16,828 nt of DNA from an uncultured Peptococcaceae bacterium (GCA_900552455.1 URZX01000041.1:1-16828); one strand, 5' to 3'. Numbered from the stretch's first letter, positions 7,175-14,346 are shown. Notes: generated by a model not told the origin, from the sequence alone. Translations and numbers: made by a program.

Positions 7175-8284
7175 ATGGAAGTTAAAAAGGTAGCGATCCT
7201 GGGCGCTGGTAACGGTGGCCTGACGGCGGCAGCTGATCTTGCTGAACGTGGTTTTGATATCAGTCTCTACACGTGGCCGACGCGTGAGTACCAGTTTGAG
7301 GGATTGATCAACCGCGGCGGGCTGCTTTTGCAGGAACCGAACGCTGAGCCGCCGAAGGAAGTGTTTGTCCCTATTACGAACTACACGATCGATATGGCTG
7401 AGGCGATCAAAGACGCGCAGGTGATCATGCTGACGGTGCCTGGCTACGCTGTGGAGGATTACGCGGAGGTGCTGGCGCCTTTGGCGAGCGAGGATCAGGT
7501 GATCTTCTTCAATGCGGCTGCGGCGATGAGCTGTGTGCGTTTTGAGCGCAAGGCGCGCGAGATGGGCATTGAGAAAAACTTTAAGCTCTGCGAGCTGAAC
7601 ACGCTGACCTACGGCACGCGCGGCATGGCCCGCGACGGGGTTGTGGAGCTGTATCTGCGTGTGAAGAAGACGTACTTTGCGGCTTATCCGAAGGAAAATA
7701 CGAAGGAGCTCTACGATGTTTGCAGCCAGCTCTATGACGGCATGGTGATGGCGGACAATATCTGGGAGACGACGCTGGAAAACGGCAATCCGGAGGTACA
7801 TCCTGGGCCATGCCTGCTGAATGCGGGGCGTATTGATTACTCTGGCGGCGAATTCTACTATTATGTGGAAGGGGTCACGGAGCACACGGTGCGTCTGATG
7901 CGCGCGATCGAGGGCGAACGCCTGGCGATCGGCCGTGCTTTTGGCTTTGAGCTGGAGGACGCTGTGACGAGCCGCTACAACCGCGGGTATTTCGACAACA
8001 AGGACGAAAGCCTGCAGCATCTCTTCAACCACAGCGAGGTGTTCTCGAAGATCAAGGGGCCTAGCCACGTCAACAGCCGTTATTTCACCGAGGATATTTC
8101 CGACGGGCTGGTGCTCTGGTCGAACCTGGGCAAGGTTGTCGGGGTGCCAACGCCGAACATTGATGCGGTGATCACGATTGGCAACACGATTTTGCGCCGC
8201 GATTTCTTCGAAGACGGGCTGACGCTGAAGAGCCTGGGCATGGACGATGCGAAGAGTGTGGCGGATCTGGTTGCGAAGGTATGA
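7175..8284 (+). CDS. Opine dehydrogenase-family NAD(P)-dependent oxidoreductase, copy 2
   Basis: 369 residues, exactly the length of copy 1 and roughly two-thirds identical by eye. It has the same VAILGAGNGG dinucleotide-binding start, NGNPEVHPGP with H209, RYFTEDISDGLVLWS and GVPTPNIDAVIT, so both copies should be catalytically competent. Differences concentrate in residues 30-75, 150-195 and around 225-235, where substrate specificity could differ. AAGGAGG lies immediately upstream and codon choice is more varied than in copy 1. The gene has its own promoter and ends before a strong hairpin at 8325-8364. Confidence 0.85.
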   Translation: MEVKKVAILGAGNGGLTAAADLAERGFDISLYTWPTREYQFEGLINRGGLLLQEPNAEPPKEVFVPITNYTIDMAEAIKDAQVIMLTVPGYAVEDYAEVLAPLASEDQVIFFNAAAAMSCVRFERKAREMGIEKNFKLCELNTLTYGTRGMARDGVVELYLRVKKTYFAAYPKENTKELYDVCSQLYDGMVMADNIWETTLENGNPEVHPGPCLLNAGRIDYSGGEFYYYVEGVTEHTVRLMRAIEGERLAIGRAFGFELEDAVTSRYNRGYFDNKDESLQHLFNHSEVFSKIKGPSHVNSRYFTEDISDGLVLWSNLGKVVGVPTPNIDAVITIGNTILRRDFFEDGLTLKSLGMDDAKSVADLVAKV

Positions 8285-8288
8285 TGAA

Positions 8289-8307
8289 TAATGATTAATG
8301 TTTAATG
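8289..8307 (+). repeat. Left arm of a 19-bp inverted repeat (AT-rich heptamer family)
   Basis: TAATGATTAATGTTTAATG is exactly reverse-complementary to 8932-8950. The two arms enclose the acetyltransferase gene. The same core recurs at 13320-13337. Confidence 0.85.
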
Positions 8308-8324
8308 TTTAATTAAGCATTGGA

Positions 8325-8369
8325 AATGGCAGGAATGCTGCAAGTTTGCGGTGTTCCTGCCATTTTGTT
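8325..8369. terminator. Hairpin terminator between convergent genes
   Basis: Perfect 11-bp stem AATGGCAGGAA (8325-8335) / TTCCTGCCATT (8354-8364). The T-rich tail TTTTGTT lies on the plus side, so it best serves the upstream opine dehydrogenase. The stem also lies just past the stop of the minus-strand acetyltransferase. Confidence 0.7.
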
Positions 8370-8868
8370 AATCGAGGGGGAGGGCGTAGACGTAGTCGTC
8401 GAGGATGAAGCCGCCTCCGATGTCGGTTGCTTCGTTGCGCAGGCGCTGGAAACCGAGGGCTTCATAGGCGGCGATGGTGCTGTCGTTGTGTTTGAAGACG
8501 TTGAGCTCGATTTGCGAAAGTCCGGCGTTTCTGGCGGCGGCGACGATGAAATCGCGCATGGCGCGGGAATATCCTTTGCCGCGCTGGCTTTTGTGGAGAT
8601 AGAACTTGCTCAGATAGAGCCGCGTTGGTTCAAGCACATAGGCGAGAAAACCGATTGGCGCGCCGGTGTCGTCACAGACGAAAAAATAGTGGTAGCCGGA
8701 GGCGAGCTGGCTGGCGATGGCTTTTGGCGTTTGAAAATGGGCGATCATGTAGTCGTTTTGCGCTGCGCCGATGAGGGGGTCGAAATGCTCTTTGACGATC
8801 TCCGAAGCGAGCGCGGACATGCGCTGGATGCCTGCTGCATCTTCGGCGTGCAGCGGGATAAATTGCAT
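8368..8868 (-). CDS. GNAT-family N-acetyltransferase
   Basis: 166 residues. The acetyl-CoA-binding motif A is seen as YLSKFYLHKSQRGKGYSRAM (RGKG, about residues 89-108), followed by the fold's conserved ELNVFKHNDSTIAAYEALGF. The acceptor substrate is unknown; protein, amino sugar or drug are all possible. The frame is open to 8934, but ATG 8868 is chosen because AAGGAG lies 8-9 nt before it. A hairpin sits immediately upstream of that site (8892-8918). The gene is convergent with the opine dehydrogenases and bracketed by 19-bp inverted repeats, which suggests it might have arrived as a unit. Confidence 0.85.
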   Translation of the reverse strand: MQFIPLHAEDAAGIQRMSALASEIVKEHFDPLIGAAQNDYMIAHFQTPKAIASQLASGYHYFFVCDDTGAPIGFLAYVLEPTRLYLSKFYLHKSQRGKGYSRAMRDFIVAAARNAGLSQIELNVFKHNDSTIAAYEALGFQRLRNEATDIGGGFILDDYVYALPLD

Positions 8869-8886
8869 AAAACCACTCCTTGGGAT

Positions 8887-8918
8887 GAAAAACAGCCTTT
8901 GACACACGCAAAGGCTGT
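8887..8918 (-). terminator. Terminator of the ATP-grasp/CBS operon, upstream of the GNAT gene
   Basis: 10-bp stem ACAGCCTTTG / CAAAGGCTGT (8892-8918) followed on the minus strand by TTTTTC. It ends about 20 nt before the acetyltransferase start, so acetyltransferase transcription would need either read-through or a promoter inside this short gap. Confidence 0.7.
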
Positions 8919-8931
8919 AGCAATCATTTAT

Positions 8932-8950
8932 CATTAAACATTAATCATTA
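8932..8950 (-). repeat. Right arm of a 19-bp inverted repeat (AT-rich heptamer family)
   Basis: CATTAAACATTAATCATTA is the exact inverted copy of 8289-8307. It lies between the CBS-protein stop and the terminator hairpin. Further heptamer units extend to about 8956. Confidence 0.85.
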
Positions 8951-8951
8951 A

Positions 8952-9434
8952 TCATTTGCTTGTGACCTGGTCGAAGAAGGCGAGGATGATGTCGCGGCGG
9001 GCGAGGAGCCCGGTGAGTTTGTTGGTCTCGCGGTCGACGACGGGAACGTGCTTGAGTCGGCGGTTGTCCATGAGGGCGGCGATTTCGGCGAGGTTGTCGT
9101 CTTCGTAGGCGAACTGGACTTTTTTGGTGGCGCAGTACATGACGTTGATGGTCTCGAGCTCTTTGACGATGTCTTCGTCGCGCTTGTAGTAGTCGTCGGC
9201 TTCGAAGATGGTGGCGTGGAAGATCTGCGGAATGCGGTCCTGCTGGCGGGTGCGGCGGGAGATGAAGCCGACGACGTCGCCATCGGAGAGGAAGCTCACG
9301 AGATGGCCGGCGGGATCGACGACGGGCAGGCAGCCGATGCGGTAGTAGCTGAAGAGGTCGATGGCGTCCTGCACGGTGGCGTTGTCGGCGATGGTGATGG
9401 GATTTTTGATCATGATGTCTTTGATTTCTTTCAT
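8952..9434 (-). CDS. CBS-domain pair protein
   Basis: 160 residues made almost wholly of two CBS domains: about residues 5-60 (IMIKNPITIADNATVQDAIDLF ... GCLPVVDPAGHLVSFLSDGDV) and about 100-155 (VQFAYEDDNLAEIAALM ... KHVPVVDRETNKLTGLLARRDI). Such pairs bind adenine nucleotides and act as regulatory sensors. The roughly 40-residue insert between them (ISRRTRQQDRIPQIFHATIFEADDYYKRDED) is charged and may be a partner-binding or flexible segment. The gene follows the ATP-grasp ligase by 20 nt with AAAGGAGA before the ATG, so the two form an operon and the CBS protein may sense the ligase's nucleotide or control its activity (inference). Confidence 0.85.
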   Translation of the reverse strand: MKEIKDIMIKNPITIADNATVQDAIDLFSYYRIGCLPVVDPAGHLVSFLSDGDVVGFISRRTRQQDRIPQIFHATIFEADDYYKRDEDIVKELETINVMYCATKKVQFAYEDDNLAEIAALMDNRRLKHVPVVDRETNKLTGLLARRDIILAFFDQVTSK

Positions 9435-9454
9435 TGTTGGCTCTCCTTTCAGAA

Positions 9455-10702
9455 TCAGTCGCTGATGGAACGCTTGTTAAACCAGTCTTTGTAGCGCTGC
9501 CATTGCTGATGGTAGAAACGGTTGATCATGATGCGGCGATAGAGGGTGAGGTCGCGCTCGTAGAGCAGGGTGCAGTCGCATTTCTGTTCGTTCATGAGAC
9601 GGCGGATCTGCGGCAGGGTGCGCTCTGGGGCGTATTCGAGGACGAGGCGCTTTGGCACGTGCAGCCAGAGGGCTGGGTTGTCGTGGTAGTGGACGGCGGA
9701 GGTGCGCTTGTTTTCGATGCGGTCGCGCACGAGGTATTCGACCATGTTGCAGCCGCTGACGGTGGTGAAGAAGCTGGAGCGGCCCTGGCGGATGTTGATC
9801 TCGAAGACTTTGTAGCGGCCGTCGCGTTCGTCGTATTTGATGTCGAAGTTGGAGAAGCCGACGAAGCCGATGGCTTCGAGGAAGGCCTGGTATTTGTCGT
9901 AGACTTCCTGCTTGGCTTCCTGGATGATGGCGTTGTAGTTGCCGATGCCGGATGGGGTGTAGTCCTCGAGGACGCAATGGCCGAGGCACATGGCCTGGAC
10001 TTTGCCGTTTGCGTCGGAATAGGAGTTGAGGACGTACATGGTGGCGTCGTCGCCAGGGATGAAATCCTGCACGATGAGGGTGCCGGTGTAGCCGGCGCCG
10101 TAGATGTCGTGGAAGATCTGTTCGAGCTCGGCTGGGCTGTTGGCCTTGTAGGATTTCTTTTTGCCTGGGAAGTCGAGGTCGACGTATTCGATGGAGTCGC
10201 TGGCTTTGACGGCGATCGGATAGTCAAACGGCAGATCGAACGGCGGCTGGCTGTCTTTGTAGAGATAGACGGTGGCTGGGTAGTCGAGGCCGTATTCTTC
10301 GCAGATGTTGTAGAAATCCTCCTTGTTTTCGAGGCGGTTTTTCAGCGCCAGATCGATGTACGGCACGATGAAGCGGTCTGCGAGAGCGTCCTTGTGGGTG
10401 CAGAGGAGCTCGGTGTAGCGGTCGCCGCAGGCGATGAGGATGAGATGCTCATAAAGAGGTGCGTAGGTTTTGGCGACGTCGTCGAGCACGGCGAGAAAAA
10501 CGTCGTCGTGGTCGAAATCGGGCTGGGTGTGCACCTGCACGATCTTGCTGTGGCGCGTTTCGAGGAGCGGAATTTTCCCCAGCGCCAGGGAGCGCATGCC
10601 GTAGGCCTGGTAGAAATTGCGCGCCATGCCGTAGCAGTTGGCGTCGGTGCCGAGAAGGATCGGCAAAAAGCGTTTGTCTTTATTTTTAATGATATTGTCC
10701 AT
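9455..10702 (-). CDS. ATP-grasp carboxylate-amine ligase (D-aspartate-ligase-like)
   Basis: 415 residues. The N-terminus FLPILLGTDANCYGMARNFYQAYG is typical of a Bacillota ATP-grasp group annotated as carboxylate-amine ligases, related to the D-aspartate ligases that build peptidoglycan cross-bridges. ATP-grasp features follow: PIAVKASDS with a lysine for ATP binding, the flexible loop near LIVQDFIPGDDATMYVLNSY, and VFEINIRQGRSSFF with the metal-ligand E and N. The protein is expected to be cytosolic and to join an amino acid to a carboxylate via an acylphosphate. The true substrates are unproven. The frame is open to 10765, but AAGGAGA precedes ATG 10702. It is the first gene of an operon with a CBS protein and is divergent from the FAD dehydrogenase. 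Confidence 0.8.
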   Translation of the reverse strand: MDNIIKNKDKRFLPILLGTDANCYGMARNFYQAYGMRSLALGKIPLLETRHSKIVQVHTQPDFDHDDVFLAVLDDVAKTYAPLYEHLILIACGDRYTELLCTHKDALADRFIVPYIDLALKNRLENKEDFYNICEEYGLDYPATVYLYKDSQPPFDLPFDYPIAVKASDSIEYVDLDFPGKKKSYKANSPAELEQIFHDIYGAGYTGTLIVQDFIPGDDATMYVLNSYSDANGKVQAMCLGHCVLEDYTPSGIGNYNAIIQEAKQEVYDKYQAFLEAIGFVGFSNFDIKYDERDGRYKVFEINIRQGRSSFFTTVSGCNMVEYLVRDRIENKRTSAVHYHDNPALWLHVPKRLVLEYAPERTLPQIRRLMNEQKCDCTLLYERDLTLYRRIMINRFYHQQWQRYKDWFNKRSISD

Positions 10703-10732
10703 GCAGAGATCTCCTTTCAAGGATATAGCTCT

Positions 10733-10741
10733 AGTATACCA
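10733..10741 (-). promoter_or_regulatory. Extended -10 promoter of the ATP-grasp/CBS operon
   Basis: Minus-strand TGGTATACT, about 30 nt upstream of the ligase start. There is no recognisable -35 box. Confidence 0.55.
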
Positions 10742-10768
10742 CAAGCGCGCACGCTCTGCACCCATTCA

Positions 10769-10798
10769 TTGACGCGGCGCACATTTCTCGGCTACAAT
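10769..10798 (+). promoter_or_regulatory. Promoter of the FAD-dehydrogenase/corA operon
   Basis: TTGACG (10769-10774), an 18-nt spacer and TACAAT (10793-10798), about 36 nt upstream of the start. It points away from the divergent ligase promoter. Confidence 0.55.
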
Positions 10799-10834
10799 AG
10801 GGATATCTACAATGGTTCAAAGGAGTGGATGGCG

Positions 10835-12427
10835 ATGATCATTATCAATCAGCTGCATCTGGCGCTGGACGAGCCGCTGGAGGCGCTGCGCGCTCAGATC
10901 GCAGACCGGCTCAAACTGGCGGAGAACGCCTTTTCCTATAAAATTGTCAAAGAATCCCTCGACGCCCGCCGCCGCGAAACGCCGCGGTTTATCTATCAGG
11001 TGGAGGTGGAGGCGCCGCTGGGCGAAAAAAAGGTGCGCGCGCTGCACGACAAAAACATCCTCTGGCGTCCGTCTGAGCCGGAGGCTCCCCTCACGCCGGG
11101 GGAGACGCCGCTTTCCGGGCGGCCGATCGTTGTCGGCGCTGGGCCGGCGGGGCTATTTTGCGCCTACACGCTGGCAGAACACGGCTATCGGCCGCTTTTG
11201 CTCGAGCAGGGACAGGCTGTGCCGGAGCGCACGGCGCAGGTGGACCGCTTCTGGCAGGACGGCACGCTGGATCTGTCGAGCAATGTGCAGTTTGGCGAAG
11301 GCGGCGCGGGGACGTTTTCCGACGGCAAGCTCACGAGCCGCAGCAAAAATCCGCTGGGGCATAAGGTGAACGCGATCTTCGCCCGCCACGGCGCGCCGGA
11401 GGAGATCACCTACCAGGCCAAGCCCCACATTGGCACCGATCTCCTGAAGGGCGTCATCGTCTCGATGCGCGAGCAGATTGCAGCGTGGGGCGGCGAGGTG
11501 CGCTTCGGTGTGACGGTGCAGGAACTGCTCACGCAGGATGGCGCGGTGCGCGGTGTGCGCACGAACGCTGGCGATTTCTACGCGAATGTCGTGCTTCTCG
11601 CCATCGGCCACAGCAGCCGCGAGCTTTTCCGCACGCTGCAGGCACAGGGGCTGGCCATGGAGGCCAAGCCCTTCGCCGTCGGTTTCCGCATCGAGCATCC
11701 GCAGAGCCTTGTCAACAGCATCCAACACCGCCAGTACGCCGGGCATCCGCGGCTTGGCGCAGCGAGCTATCAGCTCACCTGGCACGACGACCTCACCGAC
11801 CGCGGCTGCTACACCTTCTGCATGTGCCCGGGGGGACAGGTTGTCGCCGCAGCAAGCGAAAGTGGGCGGCTCGTTGTCAACGGCATGAGCTACCATGCCC
11901 GCGATCTCGAGAACGCCAACAGCGCGCTCCTTGTGAACGTGGGGCCTGCTGATTTTGGCAGCGGCGTGCTCGATGGCGTGGTTTTCCAGGAGCGGATCGA
12001 GGAAGCGGCCTTCGCCCTTGGCGGCGGCGGATACGTCGCGCCAGTGCAGCGGGTGGAGGATTTTCTGCGCGGGGAGGCGAGTACCGCCCTGGGCAGCGTG
12101 CGCCCGAGTGTGCGTCCGGGCTACCGGCTCGCGGATCTTTCCGGGCTTTATCCCGGCACCCTCACCACCAGCCTGCGCGGCGCCATCGGCGGCATGGCCA
12201 GACGCCTCGCCGGGTTTGATCTGCCGGATGCCATCCTCACCGGCGTCGAGACCCGCTCCAGCTCGCCAGTGCGCCTGCTGCGCGACCGCCAGACGCGCGA
12301 GAGCCTCTCCCATCGCGGCCTTTACCCCATCGGCGAAGGCGCAGGCTACGCCGGCGGCATCGTTTCCAGCGCCATCGACGGCATCGCCGCCGCCGAGGGG
12401 ATTATTCGCGCGTTTCGCGCCGAGTGA
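10835..12427 (+). CDS. FAD-dependent dehydrogenase, COG2509 type
   Basis: 530 residues. A roughly 95-residue N-terminal domain (IINQLHLALDEPLEALRAQIADRLKL ... VKESLDARRRETPRFIYQVEV) precedes the FAD-binding Rossmann motif IVVGAGPAGLFCAYTL (GAGPAG at 101-106). LSSNVQFGEGGAGTFSDGKLTSR and the C-terminal YPIGEGAGYAGGIVSSAIDGI complete the characteristic pattern of these uncharacterised flavoproteins. The reaction is unknown. The open frame runs upstream to 9434, but this is only the antisense of the ligase gene. ATG 10835 is preferred over 10829 because AGGAG (10821-10825) lies 9 nt before it. The coding strand is C-rich, unlike the plus-strand genes to the left. Confidence 0.85.
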   Translation: MIIINQLHLALDEPLEALRAQIADRLKLAENAFSYKIVKESLDARRRETPRFIYQVEVEAPLGEKKVRALHDKNILWRPSEPEAPLTPGETPLSGRPIVVGAGPAGLFCAYTLAEHGYRPLLLEQGQAVPERTAQVDRFWQDGTLDLSSNVQFGEGGAGTFSDGKLTSRSKNPLGHKVNAIFARHGAPEEITYQAKPHIGTDLLKGVIVSMREQIAAWGGEVRFGVTVQELLTQDGAVRGVRTNAGDFYANVVLLAIGHSSRELFRTLQAQGLAMEAKPFAVGFRIEHPQSLVNSIQHRQYAGHPRLGAASYQLTWHDDLTDRGCYTFCMCPGGQVVAAASESGRLVVNGMSYHARDLENANSALLVNVGPADFGSGVLDGVVFQERIEEAAFALGGGGYVAPVQRVEDFLRGEASTALGSVRPSVRPGYRLADLSGLYPGTLTTSLRGAIGGMARRLAGFDLPDAILTGVETRSSSPVRLLRDRQTRESLSHRGLYPIGEGAGYAGGIVSSAIDGIAAAEGIIRAFRAE

Positions 12428-12438
12428 GGGGGATAGCC

Positions 12439-13287
12439 ATGCAGCACGTTCTTTTGCAAAACGACCTCGCCCGGCTCCAGCAGCTTCTCGAGCCGGAAGC
12501 CTTGCACCTCATTCAGGATGCGCAGCTGGAAGGCTACAGCAACTTCGGCGATTTTGCTCTGCTGTCGTTTGAGTGGTACGACATCGTCAGCGACACCGAA
12601 GAACTTTTTCGCATTCTCATCTATCTCTCGCGGGACAATCTCTGCTTCATCTGCAACGCCGACAACGCCCAGCGCTATTGCGAGGACGCCGTCAGCGCCA
12701 TCACCGCCGCGCTGCCTGAGCTCAGCAGCGAGCAGCTCCTGTACCGCTTTTTCATCCAGCTTTTTCGCGGCGATATGGACCATCTCGAACGCTTCGAAGA
12801 TCGGCTCGACGCCACCATGAACGCCATTCTCGCCGGCAAGCTCGACAGCGCCCTAGACACCATCGTGCGCGAGCGGCGCGAGCTGGTGCGGCTCAAGCGC
12901 TATTATGAGCAGCTCGGCGTCGTCTTTGACGACATCCTGCTCGACGACGATCCGCTGTTTTCGGAAAAAATCCTGAATCGGCTGTCCATTCTCGACAGCC
13001 GCATCGACCGCTACGCCGGCAAGGTGCAGAATCTGCAGGCCATCGTCAGCCAGATGCAGGACACCTACCAGGCCCAGCTTTCGATTCAGCAAAACGACCT
13101 CATGAAAGTGTTCACCATCGTTACCGCCATTTTTCTGCCCCTCACCCTCCTCGCCGGCTGGTACGGCATGAATTTCGCCGATATGCCCGAGCTCCACTGG
13201 CGCTACGGCTATCCAGCCGTTGCCGGAGTGAGCCTCGCCATTGTGCTGGGACTCGTGTGGTTCTTCAAACGGAAGAAATGGCTGTGA
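12439..13287 (+). CDS. corA: CorA-family divalent-cation transporter
   Basis: 282 residues. There is a long cytoplasmic, largely helical N-terminal region. The C-terminal pair of membrane helices includes FTIVTAIFLPLTLLAGWYGMNF, with the selectivity motif GMN at 243-245, and a second helix ending in FFKRKKWL. CorA proteins are homopentameric Mg2+ or Co2+ (some Zn2+) channels of the cytoplasmic membrane. The region just after GMN (FADMPELHWRYGY) is the short periplasmic loop. The length is below the roughly 316 residues of E. coli CorA but common in Bacillota. ATG 12439 is chosen for the GAGGGGG site 6 nt upstream; a GTG at 12424 is in frame but has no site. It is 11 nt after the flavoprotein stop and shares its operon and C-rich composition. 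Confidence 0.9.
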   Translation: MQHVLLQNDLARLQQLLEPEALHLIQDAQLEGYSNFGDFALLSFEWYDIVSDTEELFRILIYLSRDNLCFICNADNAQRYCEDAVSAITAALPELSSEQLLYRFFIQLFRGDMDHLERFEDRLDATMNAILAGKLDSALDTIVRERRELVRLKRYYEQLGVVFDDILLDDDPLFSEKILNRLSILDSRIDRYAGKVQNLQAIVSQMQDTYQAQLSIQQNDLMKVFTIVTAIFLPLTLLAGWYGMNFADMPELHWRYGYPAVAGVSLAIVLGLVWFFKRKKWL

Positions 13288-13295
13288 GCTTGTGC

Positions 13296-13395
13296 AAATG
13301 ATTAATGGTTTCAAATTAGTAATGATTAATGTTTAATTAGTAATTGATGTTGGCATTGTAAATGATTAATGATTAATGAGTAATGATTAATTGTG
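13296..13395. repeat. AT-rich heptamer (TAATGAT) repeat cluster
   Basis: After the corA stop, about 100 bp consist mostly of ATGATTA/TTAATGA units, including TAATGATTAATGTTTAAT at 13320-13337, identical to the core beside the GNAT gene, and AATGATTAATGATTAATGAG at 13361-13380. The base composition is far more AT-rich than the flanking genes. Confidence 0.8.
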
Positions 13396-13398
13396 GTG

Positions 13399-13453
13399 GG
13401 CTAGAGATCGATACGCCGCTTGCGCGTCGCATCGACTCTAGCCTTTCTATTTT
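13399..13453 (+). terminator. Large hairpin, probable terminator of the corA operon
   Basis: GGCTAGAG and CTCTAGCC form the outer stem (13399-13443), continued inward by TCGAT/ATCGA around a bulge and by ACGC/GCGT. TTTCTATTTTATT follows. The stem is unusually long for a simple terminator and is framed by heptamer repeats on both sides, so it may instead be part of a repeat element. Confidence 0.55.
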
Positions 13454-13515
13454 ATTTGCAGCCATGCGCAAGGCTGAAAATAATTTCCGCCTTTGAGCGT
13501 CAGCGAAAAGGCTAC

Positions 13516-13553
13516 ATCCATTAATCATTTATCATTACTAATTAATCATTTAA
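13516..13553 (-). repeat. AT-rich heptamer repeat, inverted relative to 13296-13395
   Basis: CATTAATCATTTATCATTACTAATTAATCATTT is the same heptamer family in opposite orientation, ending within the last codon of the amidase gene. Between the two clusters lie the 13399 hairpin and a weak GCCTTT/AAAGGC hairpin at 13489-13512 that could terminate the amidase transcript, although it lacks a T-run. Confidence 0.75.
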
Positions 13554-14239
13554 GCGGAGCGTCGCTCCGCGACAACTTGCCCGTCTTCCCAGCTGACGCT
13601 GTAGCCCAGGGCTTCGAGCAGATCGCGGGCGGAGACGTAGACGGTGCCGTTTTTGTTTTCGCCGCGGACTTCTGTATTTTTGTTATCGATGCAGAGGGCG
13701 ATTTTCGCAGGCGTTGCCGGGGCGGCGGGATTGGCGCTTGCCTGGGCGCGGATCTCGGCGATGTTGGCGTCGACCTTGGCGAGAAAATCTGACCAATGCG
13801 CTTTGGTGCGATGCGGGCATTCGGTGGCGGAGTACCAGTTGTGCTGGTGCAGCTGGGCGCTGGTCCAGCCGTATTGGAGGCAGACGTGGGCGATGTATTC
13901 TGCGGCGTTTTCCTCTGCGCGGTCGAAGCGGTCGCCGGATTCTTCGGCGCTGCGTGCGATCTCGATGCCGATGAGGTTGCGGTTGGCGTAGCCTGCCGAG
14001 CCATCGCCAGCGTGGAAGGCGTTGCGGCTGAAGGGGATGCATTCGACGGCGGTTTTTTCATCGATCACGACGTGGAAACTGACGGCGCTGTCGTTTGTGC
14101 ACATGGCCTGCGCTTCTTCCATGGCAGAGGCGCTGCCGGCGGTGTTGTGGACAATGAGCCCTTCCGGGGTCATCGGGTAGGGGGCTTTGAGGGCGTATTT
14201 ATCGGCAGGGAGCCAGTTGGCGGTGAGGGTGTAGGACAT
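13550..14239 (-). CDS. N-acetylmuramoyl-L-alanine amidase (Amidase_2 endolysin) with C-terminal stalk-type domain
   Basis: 229 residues. The catalytic domain occupies about residues 1-160. Zinc ligands matching the T7-lysozyme/PGRP pattern are H31 (LIVHNTAG), H133 (HQHNWYS) and C141 (TECPHR). SFHVVIDE and NAFHAGDG are also typical. After an alanine/proline linker (about 168-178) comes a short domain, NGTVYVSARDLLEALGYSVSWEDGQVV, resembling the copper-amine-oxidase-N/stalk repeat seen on clostridial envelope proteins. It cleaves the MurNAc-L-Ala bond. No signal peptide is seen, so release would need the holin encoded upstream. The second ATG (14239) is chosen because AAAGG is 9 nt before it; 14245 is the alternative. 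Confidence 0.85.
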   Translation of the reverse strand: MSYTLTANWLPADKYALKAPYPMTPEGLIVHNTAGSASAMEEAQAMCTNDSAVSFHVVIDEKTAVECIPFSRNAFHAGDGSAGYANRNLIGIEIARSAEESGDRFDRAEENAAEYIAHVCLQYGWTSAQLHQHNWYSATECPHRTKAHWSDFLAKVDANIAEIRAQASANPAAPATPAKIALCIDNKNTEVRGENKNGTVYVSARDLLEALGYSVSWEDGQVVAERRSA

Positions 14240-14280
14240 TTTCATTTTCCTTTCGTATGTTTTTTTGAGATGGGGGTGTT

Positions 14281-14346
14281 GAGGTAGGAGGTAGGAGGTA
14301 GCCGCTGCGCGGACCAGCTTGCTTCGCTCGCTGGCAGGTAGGAGGT
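14281..14346 (+). repeat. TAGGAGG-repeat element, copy 1
   Basis: AGGTAGGAGGTAGGAGGT (14282-14299), then AGCC and a GC-rich core with CCAGC/GCTGG pairing (about 14314-14334), closed by GGCAGGTAGGAGGT (to 14346). The heptamer TAGGAGG is repeated in phase. Copy 2 lies 80 bp away in opposite orientation. Confidence 0.8.

Noticed and set aside
8320..8937. A 205-codon plus-strand frame opposite the GNAT gene
   Set aside because: It covers the hairpin terminators at both ends, has no ribosome binding site, and the minus-strand frame has clear GNAT motifs.
9434..12427. A continuous 997-codon plus-strand frame that would fuse a long N-terminal region to the FAD dehydrogenase
   Set aside because: The first roughly 460 codons are the antisense of the ATP-grasp gene and have a valine/aspartate/glutamate-rich composition without recognisable domains. 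A good ribosome binding site and promoter lie directly before 10835.
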